Assembly: GCA_030668025.1 (NCBI GenBank)
Contig: DAOUUT010000024.1
Span: forward strand, 1 to 21,059
Direction of reading: 5' to 3'
From: Promethearchaeota archaeon
Lineage (GTDB): Archaea; Asgardarchaeota; Lokiarchaeia; Sigynarchaeales; SOKP01
DNA: 21,059 bases
Below, piece after piece: positions 1 through 7,094 of this stretch (positions within the stretch are counted from its first letter, which is position 1; each line of letters starts with the position of its first letter). The translations under genes were made by a program, and so were the position numbers. The notes under the pieces are model-generated. The model did not search any database. It was not told where the DNA came from and worked only from the letters and a program-made list of their open reading frames with translations.

Positions 1-586
1 TACTCATTCTTGATATCTCTTCAGATGAATACTCGGAAACTTCTTCAAAATTTTTATTCCATCTTAGAAATTTACCTTTTTCATTAAAAAAATAAAAGAT
101 TCCGGGTAAACTATCAATTATTGATTCAGAAAAGGTCTTGGGTTTCCTTAATGCTTTTTCTGCTTGTTTTCGTTCGGTAATATTGTGAGAATATTCCTTT
201 AATTGTTCTTCCGCCTGTTTATACTTTGAAATATTCTTTATATGAGCTATAACTAAATCTGGTGGAATAAAAATACTTTTTATAAATAGAATATTTTTTT
301 CACTTGTAGAATTTAAATTATATTGAATTTCTCTTACAATGTTAACATGATCAGTTCCACATCGATTTAGTTCCTCTAAAATTTCTGGTTGATCTTTATA
401 CATTTTAGATGCTTTAATTCCTAAGGAATCTTTAATTTCTCCTTTACTAATTTCTTCTGCAGCAATATTATAATCAATTAAAATCAAATTATCTTGTACT
501 TTTTGCCATATATATGAAGGAATAGGAATTTCTCTGAAAAGAGCTTTAAATTTTTTTTCTGAAGGAGTTACTCTATTTTTATCCAT
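1..586 (-). CDS. PAS-domain sensor protein, N-terminal part (runs off window)
   Basis: The open frame runs from an ATG at 586 to the left edge (195 codons, no stop inside the window). An in-frame TGA lies two codons before the ATG, so the start is firm. Residues about 12-122 look like a PAS domain ending in an 'IAHIKNISKYKQAEEQL' segment. A linker with the 'ITERKQAEKAL' signature typical of PAS/histidine-kinase arrays follows at about 136-146. A second PAS begins at about 153 ('IIDSLPGIFYFFNEKGKFLRWN'). There is no signal peptide or membrane segment, so a soluble sensor is likely. The output domain (histidine kinase, GAF or other) lies outside the window, so the function beyond sensing is unknown. 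No partner gene is adjacent. Confidence 0.85.
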   Translation of the reverse strand, partial: MDKNRVTPSEKKFKALFREIPIPSYIWQKVQDNLILIDYNIAAEEISKGEIKDSLGIKASKMYKDQPEILEELNRCGTDHVNIVREIQYNLNSTSEKNILFIKSIFIPPDLVIAHIKNISKYKQAEEQLKEYSHNITERKQAEKALRKPKTFSESIIDSLPGIFYFFNEKGKFLRWNKNFEEVSEYSSEEISRMS

Positions 587-611
587 TAGTATTCAAATAA
601 AATCATTTTAT

Positions 612-622
612 TTTTTTATAAC
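612..622 (-). promoter_or_regulatory. TATA-like box upstream of PAS gene
   Basis: On the minus strand GGTTATAAAAAA lies roughly 26-38 nt before the ATG at 586. This is the usual place for an archaeal TATA box on a transcript with a very short leader. It is called from position and composition only, in a very AT-rich stretch. The rest of 587-836 holds no convincing gene. Confidence 0.3.
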
Positions 623-836
623 CAATTTATAGTTTCTAAATAGGTTAGACTAATCAAATTATTATTTACATTTCTATTATTAATATACTTTTATCAATTT
701 CATAAATTTTTCTATATTATTTAAAGAAAAGAGAAAAATAAGATGAAAGATATGTTTGATATTGATACTTATCTACTTATTTCAAATGATGCTAACTAAT
801 TCATTTTAGCTCTTAAATAAAATCATTAAAATGAAG

Positions 837-1337
837 TTATGAAAAATAAGATTGGCTTTCTCTATCAAAACCATATACGTATTCAATAGGCATGCCATCG
901 GGTTGCTGTTCGGGTGGAACATACACAATTCTTAAATTAGGAATAAATGTGCCAATTCCATTTTTTGCGAGGATAATTACGGGATGGTCGGTTTCCCTAA
1001 AAATCTCCTCACTAATATTAAGAGTAATTGCTCTACATTGCCGCTCATCAATAACTCCTAACGAATGAATATATTCGTGCAGTAAGATGTGATAAGTGTA
1101 TGCCCAGACGATTTCATAAGGTTGAGAATCCAAAATGATTTTTAAGGGAGACTTATTCATAACGATTTCCGTTCCAGGATGAAAATGCATCCCACCTATA
1201 AAACCTCCACGGAACATTCCCATTTCGACCAATCCTAAGCTTAATCCCGCTCGATGGCGCCCTAATATTTTTCTTACATCCTTCTTAACGCTCTCAAATA
1301 TATCGGGCATTTCTTTCTTTAGTTCGCTTAGGTTCAA
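837..1337 (-). CDS. HEXXH metallopeptidase-like protein, last gene of the Hsp20-CDC48 operon
   Basis: This is a 166-residue soluble protein of no family I can name. Residues 86-94 read LHEYIHSLG, an HEXXHxxG zinc-metallopeptidase signature: H87 and H91 as ligands, E88 as catalytic base. E98 or a later acidic residue is a possible third ligand. A second His-rich stretch GGMHFHPG lies at 48-55. No signal peptide is seen. The start is TTG at 1337, supported by AAGGTGG at 1342-1348, 4 nt upstream; no ATG lies near. It is the fourth gene after hsp20, cdc48 and a winged-helix regulator, 69 nt after the last of these. A protease or peptidase role in protein quality control is inferred from motif and context. 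The HEXXH could also be a structural metal site. Confidence 0.75.
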   Translation of the reverse strand: MNLSELKKEMPDIFESVKKDVRKILGRHRAGLSLGLVEMGMFRGGFIGGMHFHPGTEIVMNKSPLKIILDSQPYEIVWAYTYHILLHEYIHSLGVIDERQCRAITLNISEEIFRETDHPVIILAKNGIGTFIPNLRIVYVPPEQQPDGMPIEYVYGFDRESQSYFS

Positions 1338-1341
1338 TATA

Positions 1342-1348
1342 CCACCTT
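1342..1348 (-). promoter_or_regulatory. Shine-Dalgarno site that sets the TTG start at 1337
   Basis: AAGGTGG on the minus strand ends 4 nt before TTG (1337-1335). It is one of several strong sites in this window that pair with a non-AUG codon. Confidence 0.6.
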
Positions 1349-1406
1349 ATAAATTTCTTAATTTAAATTCTAATGAAATGGAAAACAAATCATAAAATGA
1401 ATGATT

Positions 1407-2201
1407 TTAAAAGTCAAAAAACCAATCATCGTCATCTTCCCATAGAAAATCCATGAATGACGATAAGTCCTTTAATAGATTTGTTACATCTAATCTATGT
1501 GTTGCGCGCTTGAAAGGGTCTAAGTCTGAAAAAAATAGAGCTTCCATGAGGTTATCTATATTAATCCTTTGACGGAATTGAGCAGGATTATAAAATAATG
1601 TATAAAAAATTTCTCTTTCTAAATTTTCTAATTCAGGTCGCTTTTTTAAAAAATCCTCTTGATATGTATCGTTAATTACGGTTTTTAGTTCCACAATATA
1701 ACATTCTTTATTTTGCAATAATTTCCTTCTTTCTAACTCGAATTCCTTAATTTTATGTTCAATATCCTTGATTTTTTCGCCTAAAAATCTAATTTTTTTA
1801 TTTGGAGATTTAATGTTCTCAAATATAGTAGCACATCCGATATCTTTTAGATTAATAGATTTGGCATCGTCTTTAATCTCAGCCATACTATACTGGATAT
1901 TGTAATAATCTGGAGAAATATTAATTCTGATTGAGAGATTACTTTTTATTCGATATTTGCCACCGCGTTTTTCGTCACCGATTTTTTCAACTACATTGTT
2001 AGCGCTTAAGAGATCTAACTGGCTATGTACTGCTTGCCTTGAAATGCTTAAAATTTTAGCTAATTCTGATGGGGAGTGGGGAACTTTTGCCAGTTTTGAC
2101 AATATAATTCTTCTAGTGGGATTTCCTAGCATCTCTAATAAGCTATCTAAGCTAATGAATTGCTTAGTCTGACTCTCTTTTTCCACTTCCATTTTTATCA
2201 T
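1407..2201 (-). CDS. ArsR-like winged-helix regulator, Phr/HSR1-like
   Basis: The protein has 264 residues. Residues about 18-90 form a winged-helix DNA-binding domain of the ArsR type: 'LLEMLGNPTRRIILSKL', recognition region 'ELAKILSISRQAVHSQLDLL', and a wing around 'GDEKRGGKYRI'. A charged, probably coiled-coil segment covers about 132-165. The extreme C-terminus is acidic and aromatic (DDDDWFFDF). It lies 25 nt after the CDC48 gene and so is in the same operon. Known archaeal heat-shock repressors (Phr of Pyrococcus, HSR1 of Archaeoglobus) are winged-helix proteins that control hsp20 and a cdc48-like AAA gene. The shared context suggests the same job and autoregulation. The likely operator is the inverted repeat at 5199-5219. 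The start may be M1 (2201) or M4 (2192); neither has a clear ribosome site. Confidence 0.82.
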   Translation of the reverse strand: MIKMEVEKESQTKQFISLDSLLEMLGNPTRRIILSKLAKVPHSPSELAKILSISRQAVHSQLDLLSANNVVEKIGDEKRGGKYRIKSNLSIRINISPDYYNIQYSMAEIKDDAKSINLKDIGCATIFENIKSPNKKIRFLGEKIKDIEHKIKEFELERRKLLQNKECYIVELKTVINDTYQEDFLKKRPELENLEREIFYTLFYNPAQFRQRINIDNLMEALFFSDLDPFKRATHRLDVTNLLKDLSSFMDFLWEDDDDWFFDF

Positions 2202-2226
2202 CTTTTTAATCTATTAATTTAAATTT

Positions 2227-4542
2227 TTATTTATACAGTTCTTCAGGTGCTTTTGAATATTGATCGTGAATTTTTTTGGCTCTATCTGCTCCTTTAAGGA
2301 TTTTTTCAAGTGCCTCATCAAAATCTGCTTTTGATATTACGATTTCATTAACTAATTGAGATTGAATATGTTTAATTTTCTCTTCTAATTCTTTTACGTC
2401 TTTATTACTAGCTTTTTCTGATTGTAATTGTTCTAGTTGAATATTATAGCCTTGTATTTCCTTTTTCTTCTCGTTAAAAGCTGGAATAGCTCTTCTAATT
2501 GTCAACAAGGTCACTTCTTCACAAAGGGCATGGATATCAGCACCAGTATAGTCCTTGAAAGCCTCAACTAAAGATTCAATATTAATATCGCCTGCTAGTG
2601 GTTTATTTTTAAGGTGAATTTTAAATATAGCTTTACGTGATTCTGAATCTGGCATAGAAAGCTCGATGTGCCTCCCAAACCTTCCAGAACGTAATAACGC
2701 GGGGTCAAGCATGTCAGGTCGATTTGTCGCAGCGAGTAAAATAACATTTTTTAGATCTTCTAAACCGTCCATTTCGGTTAATAGTTGGGAAATGACTTGA
2801 TCAGTTACCTCTGAGCTTGCAGACCTCCCCCTCACTCCAGCAATTGCATCGATCTCATCAAAAAATATAATACAAGGAGATGCTGCCCTCGCTTTTCTAA
2901 AGGTTTCTCTCACTGCTTTTGAACTTTCGCCTACCCATTTAGATAGAAATTCTGGACCTTTTACTGAGATAAAATTTATTTCACTCTCATGAGCTAAAGC
3001 TTTTGCTAATAGAGTTTTTCCAGTGCCAGGGGGGCCATGCAATAAAATTCCATTTGGTGGTTTTGAAGATAAATGTTTATATAATTCAGGATACTTCAAT
3101 GGCCATTCAATAATTTCTCTTAATTGTAATTTAGCATCTTCTAGACCTCCAACATCTTCCCAAGTTTCTTTGGGTTGGGAAATAATTACTTCCCTTAAGG
3201 CTGAAGGCTCGATGTTATTTAACGCCGAGGTAAAATCTTCCATTTCTATTTTAATTGAATTTAAAACTTCAAAAGGAATTGGTTTGTCTAAATCTATTTT
3301 TGGAAGGATTTCTCTAATAGATAACATCGCTGCTTCTTTAGCTAATGCTTCAATATCTGCACCTACAAAACCATGAGTTTTTTCTGCAATAGTTCTAAGA
3401 TCCACATCGTCATCTAACGGCATACCTCGCGTGTGAATTTGTAATATTTCATATCGACCGTGCGTATCAGGTACGCCAATCTCAATTTCTTTGTCAAATC
3501 TACCAGGTCTTCTTAGAGCAATATCAATATCGTTTACTCGATTTGTTGCTCCAATGACGATAATTTCACCTCTCCCTTCTAAACCATCGAGTAGAGAGAG
3601 TAACTGAGCTACTACCCTTCTCTCAACCTCTCCAGTGACTTCTCCTCTTTTTGGGGCTATCGAATCTAATTCATCTATAAATATTATTGAAGGGGCGTTA
3701 TTCTTAGCGTCGTCAAAAATATTCCTAAGATTTTGTTCACTTTGTCCGTAAAACTTACTCATAATTTCAGGACCGCTAATTGTAATAAAATGAGCGTCAG
3801 TCTCGAAAGCTACCGCCCTTGCTAATAAAGTCTTACCCGTTCCCGGAGGACCGTGAAGTAGGACTCCCTTAGGAGGGTCGATCCCTATTCTTTTAAACAA
3901 TTCAGGATGTCTCATTGGTAATTCAATCATTTCGCGTATTCTCTGAATTTCCTCCTCTAATCCACCAATATCCTCATAGCTTACTCTTGATTTTTCTCTT
4001 TCTACAAGTTCACGATGTGTTTTTTCGCTTAATTTAATTTTTGTTCCAAGGTGAATTCTGACCGCAATAGCCTTTGGTTCAAAATCTACGATTATTAAGT
4101 CGTATTTTTTACGATAATTCCAAAAGCTCATAACATCATCTTTAGTTATTACTCTATTTTCTAGTAACGAATTTAGTTGTCTAGGGCTAATTATAACTGG
4201 TTCTGTCAAACTTGCGAACACTACCTTGTCGGCTAAAATCGCTTCAATTTTACGAATCTCTACGTAATCATCAATTGTTACTTCTATATTCCTTCTTAAA
4301 GACGAATCAAGCCTTAAGATTCCAGTCCCTTTATCTTCGGGTTTACCGGGATATAATAATGCGGCTGTTCTTGATTTTGTTAAGGGGGAATATATCTCAA
4401 TCGCATCACCATTTTTTAAGTTTAACTTGTTGGTTATATCAGGGTCAATTCTTATTCTACCTTTGCCAGAATCTTCTTTGAATGCGTCTTTTACTCGTAA
4501 CCTATTTTCTTTTCCTTCATAACCACTTGAAATCCCACTCAT
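2227..4542 (-). CDS. CDC48/VAT-type tandem AAA ATPase (unfoldase)
   Basis: This is a 771-residue protein-unfolding ATPase of the p97/CDC48 family, acting as a cytosolic hexamer on proteins to be refolded or degraded. Residues 1-185 are the double-psi barrel plus second N-subdomain. D1 has Walker A GPPGTGKT 231-238, Walker B IIFIDELD 286-293 and arginine-finger region RRPGRFD 344-350. D2 has Walker A 503-510, Walker B IIFFDEID 558-565 and RSGRFG 618-623. Aromatic pore-loop residues appear in both rings (KFYG 263-266, KWVG 535-538). About 690-733, inside the end of D2, is a charged coiled-coil-like insertion that ordinary CDC48 proteins lack at that point. The tail ends ELYK, not in an HbYX proteasome-docking motif. 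The ATG lies 4 nt after the hsp20 stop, with AGGT just upstream, so the two are co-transcribed. Confidence 0.96.
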   Translation of the reverse strand: MSGISSGYEGKENRLRVKDAFKEDSGKGRIRIDPDITNKLNLKNGDAIEIYSPLTKSRTAALLYPGKPEDKGTGILRLDSSLRRNIEVTIDDYVEIRKIEAILADKVVFASLTEPVIISPRQLNSLLENRVITKDDVMSFWNYRKKYDLIIVDFEPKAIAVRIHLGTKIKLSEKTHRELVEREKSRVSYEDIGGLEEEIQRIREMIELPMRHPELFKRIGIDPPKGVLLHGPPGTGKTLLARAVAFETDAHFITISGPEIMSKFYGQSEQNLRNIFDDAKNNAPSIIFIDELDSIAPKRGEVTGEVERRVVAQLLSLLDGLEGRGEIIVIGATNRVNDIDIALRRPGRFDKEIEIGVPDTHGRYEILQIHTRGMPLDDDVDLRTIAEKTHGFVGADIEALAKEAAMLSIREILPKIDLDKPIPFEVLNSIKIEMEDFTSALNNIEPSALREVIISQPKETWEDVGGLEDAKLQLREIIEWPLKYPELYKHLSSKPPNGILLHGPPGTGKTLLAKALAHESEINFISVKGPEFLSKWVGESSKAVRETFRKARAASPCIIFFDEIDAIAGVRGRSASSEVTDQVISQLLTEMDGLEDLKNVILLAATNRPDMLDPALLRSGRFGRHIELSMPDSESRKAIFKIHLKNKPLAGDINIESLVEAFKDYTGADIHALCEEVTLLTIRRAIPAFNEKKKEIQGYNIQLEQLQSEKASNKDVKELEEKIKHIQSQLVNEIVISKADFDEALEKILKGADRAKKIHDQYSKAPEELYK

Positions 4543-4546
4543 CTTT

Positions 4547-5176
4547 TTATACCTGTTTGTTTATTTTTCTCATAATAATAGATACAATTCCGTTGTTGAC
4601 CTCTACAACATGATCCTTCATAGTGAATTCAAACGGTAATTGTAGTTCCTTTTCAAAATTTTGGAAATTACTTTCAGTCAATATTTTCAGTTTTCTTCCA
4701 TCCTCGCTTAAACTTAAAACAATATGGCCTTTTTCTATTCCCGGAAGTTCTATGACAATTTCAGCGTAATCATCATACATATTTAATTCGTAATAAGGTT
4801 CTTTTTCCAAGAATTCTTCGCGCTCAAAATCCGGTTTTAAGGAAAGTGTACCTACATCCATTACAGGTTTTTTTCCAGATTTTCTTAACATTTTAAATTG
4901 CGGGGATGATGAAAGGTTCAATTTCTTAAAATATTCTTTAAGTTTTTTCTCGTCAAAATCGCCTTCGATCTTTATCTCTGGTTTTTCCATTCCAGATTCA
5001 AAATGATATGTGACCTTAAATCCTTCTACTTTTTTATTTTGGAAATTTAAGTTTGGATCAAAATTTGATTCAGGCAAAAATAAAAGATCCACATCGAAAA
5101 CTCCTTTATCTATTTTAAGATATTTTTTAATCTGTTCTAAAAAATCATAATAATCGTCATCAAACTCGTCTGACAA
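4547..5176 (-). CDS. Hsp20/alpha-crystallin small heat-shock protein
   Basis: Residues about 128-206 form the alpha-crystallin domain: '[13 protein letters not shown]' opens it, 'DGRKLKIL' lies in the middle, and '[14 protein letters not shown]' takes the place of the usual A-x-x-NGVL block. The protein ends a few residues later, so the C-terminal I-x-I motif that helps oligomers assemble is missing. The N-terminal arm is long (about 125 residues) and very acidic at the start. The role expected for the family is an ATP-independent holdase that hands clients to the CDC48 ATPase encoded next. The frame stays open to a GTG at 5185, but that GTG is part of the Shine-Dalgarno AAGGTGATC (5180-5188). 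TTG at 5176 is correctly spaced and is preferred, giving 209 residues. It is the first gene of the heat-shock operon. Confidence 0.9.
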   Translation of the reverse strand: MSDEFDDDYYDFLEQIKKYLKIDKGVFDVDLLFLPESNFDPNLNFQNKKVEGFKVTYHFESGMEKPEIKIEGDFDEKKLKEYFKKLNLSSSPQFKMLRKSGKKPVMDVGTLSLKPDFEREEFLEKEPYYELNMYDDYAEIVIELPGIEKGHIVLSLSEDGRKLKILTESNFQNFEKELQLPFEFTMKDHVVEVNNGIVSIIMRKINKQV

Positions 5177-5179
5177 AAA

Positions 5180-5188
5180 GATCACCTT
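5180..5188 (-). promoter_or_regulatory. Strong Shine-Dalgarno site deciding the hsp20 start
   Basis: AAGGTGATC on the minus strand matches the extended complement of the 16S rRNA 3' end almost fully. Its GGTG core is 6 nt before TTG at 5176. The GTG at 5185 overlaps the site and cannot be served by it. Confidence 0.65.
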
Positions 5189-5198
5189 CTAGAAAATT

Positions 5199-5219
5199 AT
5201 GTCAACTTCTAATTGACAT
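5199..5219 (-). promoter_or_regulatory. Perfect inverted repeat, candidate heat-shock operator
   Basis: Arms ATGTCAA (5199-5205) and TTGACAT (5213-5219) are perfectly complementary across a 7-nt spacer. The repeat sits 23-43 nt before the hsp20 start. If the TATA element is ATTAAAATA at 5233-5241 (minus), transcription would start inside the repeat. That is where Phr and HSR1 repressors are known to bind and block polymerase. The match to this operon's own winged-helix protein is inferred. Confidence 0.6.
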
Positions 5220-5232
5220 TAGTTGCTTTACC

Positions 5233-5260
5233 TATTTTAATGTATCGATTTTTAAAAATA
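5233..5260 (-). promoter_or_regulatory. TATA-like elements of the hsp20 operon promoter
   Basis: Two candidates lie on the minus strand: TATTTTTAAAAAT (about 5248-5260) and ATTAAAATA (5233-5241). The nearer one would start transcription near 5211, within the inverted repeat; the farther one near 5227. Composition is AT-rich, so either is tentative. Confidence 0.35.
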
Positions 5261-5323
5261 AGCGGTTAACTCATAAAAAAAGAATTTTCCTTACTTAAGC
5301 AATTTAAGAAAAAGAAGGAATAT

Positions 5324-5917
5324 CTATTCCACTAGAGAAACCAATTGCGAATTGTATATTTTTTTAAATATTAGACCAAGTAAATCTTCAAAAGACTCTA
5401 CAACACCTACTCCTTCTATAGCGATAGTTTTATTGATTTTAAAGTTCTTATAATTAAAATAATTAATATTTTCTAAAAACTCAGAAAGATCAAATGTATC
5501 CGGTAAATCTTGTTTATTAAACGCGAGGATTTTGGGCATTTTAATGAGACGGTCTTCGAAATAATTACATAATTCGTTCCAAGACGTTAAATTTCTGTAG
5601 TAAACACTTTGCTGTGAGTCCGCTACAAAAATAATCCCATCAATAGCTTGCAGTGTAATTGGTCTGGTAATTATATAAAAATCTTGTCCCGTTGTAGAAT
5701 AAAGGTGTATTTTAAGGAGCCATTGTTGGTTTTTGAACGTAATGGTTCCGTAATCAAAGAATAACGTTCTACATACGCTACTCTCAATACTTAAAACTTT
5801 TTCTTTCTTTCCAAAATGATTAAAGAGCGATTTCATAGTGGTGGTTTTCCCTGAAAGTGCGGGACCAAAATAACAAATTTTTAATTGAATAGTTTGATTT
5901 AAATGATCTATTATCAT
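5324..5917 (-). CDS. MglA-like small Ras-type GTPase
   Basis: This is a 197-residue cytosolic small GTPase. G1/P-loop is GPALSGKTT at 18-26, a spacing typical of the MglA branch. G3 reads TTGQ (75-78) followed by DFY, with glutamine at the catalytic position, where MglA proteins usually have PGQ. G4 is NKQD 134-137. G5 is the MglA-like EGVGVVESF stretch at 168-176. No C-terminal cysteine for lipid attachment is present. MglA proteins switch cell polarity in bacteria, and Asgard archaea carry many related GTPases of unknown role. No Roadblock/MglB partner or other regulator is adjacent. It is probably transcribed alone: the next gene starts 148 nt downstream and the previous one ends 110 nt upstream. 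A TATA-like AAAATATAAG lies about 30-40 nt before the ATG. Confidence 0.9.
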   Translation of the reverse strand: MIIDHLNQTIQLKICYFGPALSGKTTTMKSLFNHFGKKEKVLSIESSVCRTLFFDYGTITFKNQQWLLKIHLYSTTGQDFYIITRPITLQAIDGIIFVADSQQSVYYRNLTSWNELCNYFEDRLIKMPKILAFNKQDLPDTFDLSEFLENINYFNYKNFKINKTIAIEGVGVVESFEDLLGLIFKKIYNSQLVSLVE

Positions 5918-6027
5918 TTTCTACTTTTTTAAATTGGTTTTTGTCTTATATTTTTATTAGAACTATTTAATTTCTACTTTTTTTGAGAATTTCATTATTA
6001 CGCAATTATAAAAAAAGTAGGAAGACA

Positions 6028-7092
6028 TTAATTAGATTTGAGTTTAACTTCTTTTATTACTTCACTAGTTCGGTGTAGTAATTCAAATGCAACTTGTTGA
6101 GATGGCCATCCACCTAATCCACAATCGGGACCAATAAACCTTAAACGCTCTTCATATAATTCTAGGGCGTCAAGGAGATTCTTTTTAATTCTCTCTTTAG
6201 AATCGATAAGGCTCATCATACCTTCAGTGGTTTTTAAATATTCCCATGTTTTTCCAGAGTCTAAAGTTTCCGCGATTATATTATCAATATTGGTTCGGGA
6301 AATTCCAACGCGAATAAATTTATCGAATCGATCTAAAGTTTTTTTAGAAATCTTATTGGATTTATTTGAAGCATATTCGCAGGTTAAAACATCGATATTT
6401 TTGGTTTTTAAAGGAATGTCTGCTCTATTTAAAGTGTGTATATGAATTTGGGTGATAACATCCTTTGTTTTAACGCCATCTAGAGATTCGTCAAAAATTT
6501 TTATTATTTCGTCGTCGCTAATATTTAAGAGATCAGTATAACCAAAAGAAGGCTCATCAATAGCTATTACTGAAGTTTTTAAATACTTTTTATTAAGAAT
6601 TGAATTTTTTAGGAAATAGTTAACTGATTTAGCAAAGTTTAAAGCTAAATCGTTATAGACTGTGAAACTATGTTGTTTAACATATAACTCAATTGGTCCT
6701 GTGACACAAACTTTAATTTTAATGGGGTTACCCGTATTCTCGTAATATTTTTTAGCAAAATTTTCAATTACCAAAATTTCGGGAATACAAGCCTTGTTAA
6801 CATCAATTAAGCCCGGATTTACTTCGTAATCTTCAATAGGCTTTAGAAATTGGGCATGCATGTTCATTAGTTGTGGGTAATTAATAATTTGAACCCCAGC
6901 ATTTAACTTAAATTTAAGACAGTCAACCATAGGATTAATAAAATAAATCTGAATTCCTTTATTAAGAAAGATGTCATTATTATTTACAATTGCTTTATAA
7001 GCAGTCCAATAAAATTTATTAAAAGTCTCTTTATCGATATTAGCTGGTAGAGGAAAGGAGCCTACATCATCATAATTTGGGAAATCGTTCAT
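6028..7092 (-). CDS. Core MetE-like methionine synthase (cobalamin-independent family, catalytic domain only)
   Basis: The 354-residue protein resembles the C-terminal catalytic barrel of MetE, which transfers a methyl group to homocysteine. It lacks the N-terminal half of the 750-residue bacterial enzyme, as archaeal core MetE proteins do; some of these take methyl from a corrinoid rather than from folate. Landmarks: DVGSFPLP at 9-16, TGP at 131-133, DEPSFG at 179-184, and C-terminal GPDCGLGGW at 321-329. Zinc ligands by comparison are H217, E239 and C324. The usual H-x-C is H217-I-H219 here, so a His replaces the first Cys ligand. It starts 2 nt after the stop of the DNA methyltransferase gene, so it is translated from the same transcript. 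A related methyltransferase with another acceptor cannot be excluded. Confidence 0.82.
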   Translation of the reverse strand: MNDFPNYDDVGSFPLPANIDKETFNKFYWTAYKAIVNNNDIFLNKGIQIYFINPMVDCLKFKLNAGVQIINYPQLMNMHAQFLKPIEDYEVNPGLIDVNKACIPEILVIENFAKKYYENTGNPIKIKVCVTGPIELYVKQHSFTVYNDLALNFAKSVNYFLKNSILNKKYLKTSVIAIDEPSFGYTDLLNISDDEIIKIFDESLDGVKTKDVITQIHIHTLNRADIPLKTKNIDVLTCEYASNKSNKISKKTLDRFDKFIRVGISRTNIDNIIAETLDSGKTWEYLKTTEGMMSLIDSKERIKKNLLDALELYEERLRFIGPDCGLGGWPSQQVAFELLHRTSEVIKEVKLKSN

Positions 7093-7094
7093 AC

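Noticed and set aside
746..799. Small plus-strand ORF (about 18 codons) between the PAS and HEXXH genes
   Set aside because: Too short, no ribosome site, no similarity; expected by chance in AT-rich sequence.
1957..2172. 71-codon plus-strand frame
   Set aside because: Lies entirely opposite the winged-helix regulator, has no ribosome site and no domain; a shadow frame.
3023..3376. 117-codon plus-strand frame
   Set aside because: Antisense to the conserved CDC48 ATPase domains; its composition follows the real gene.
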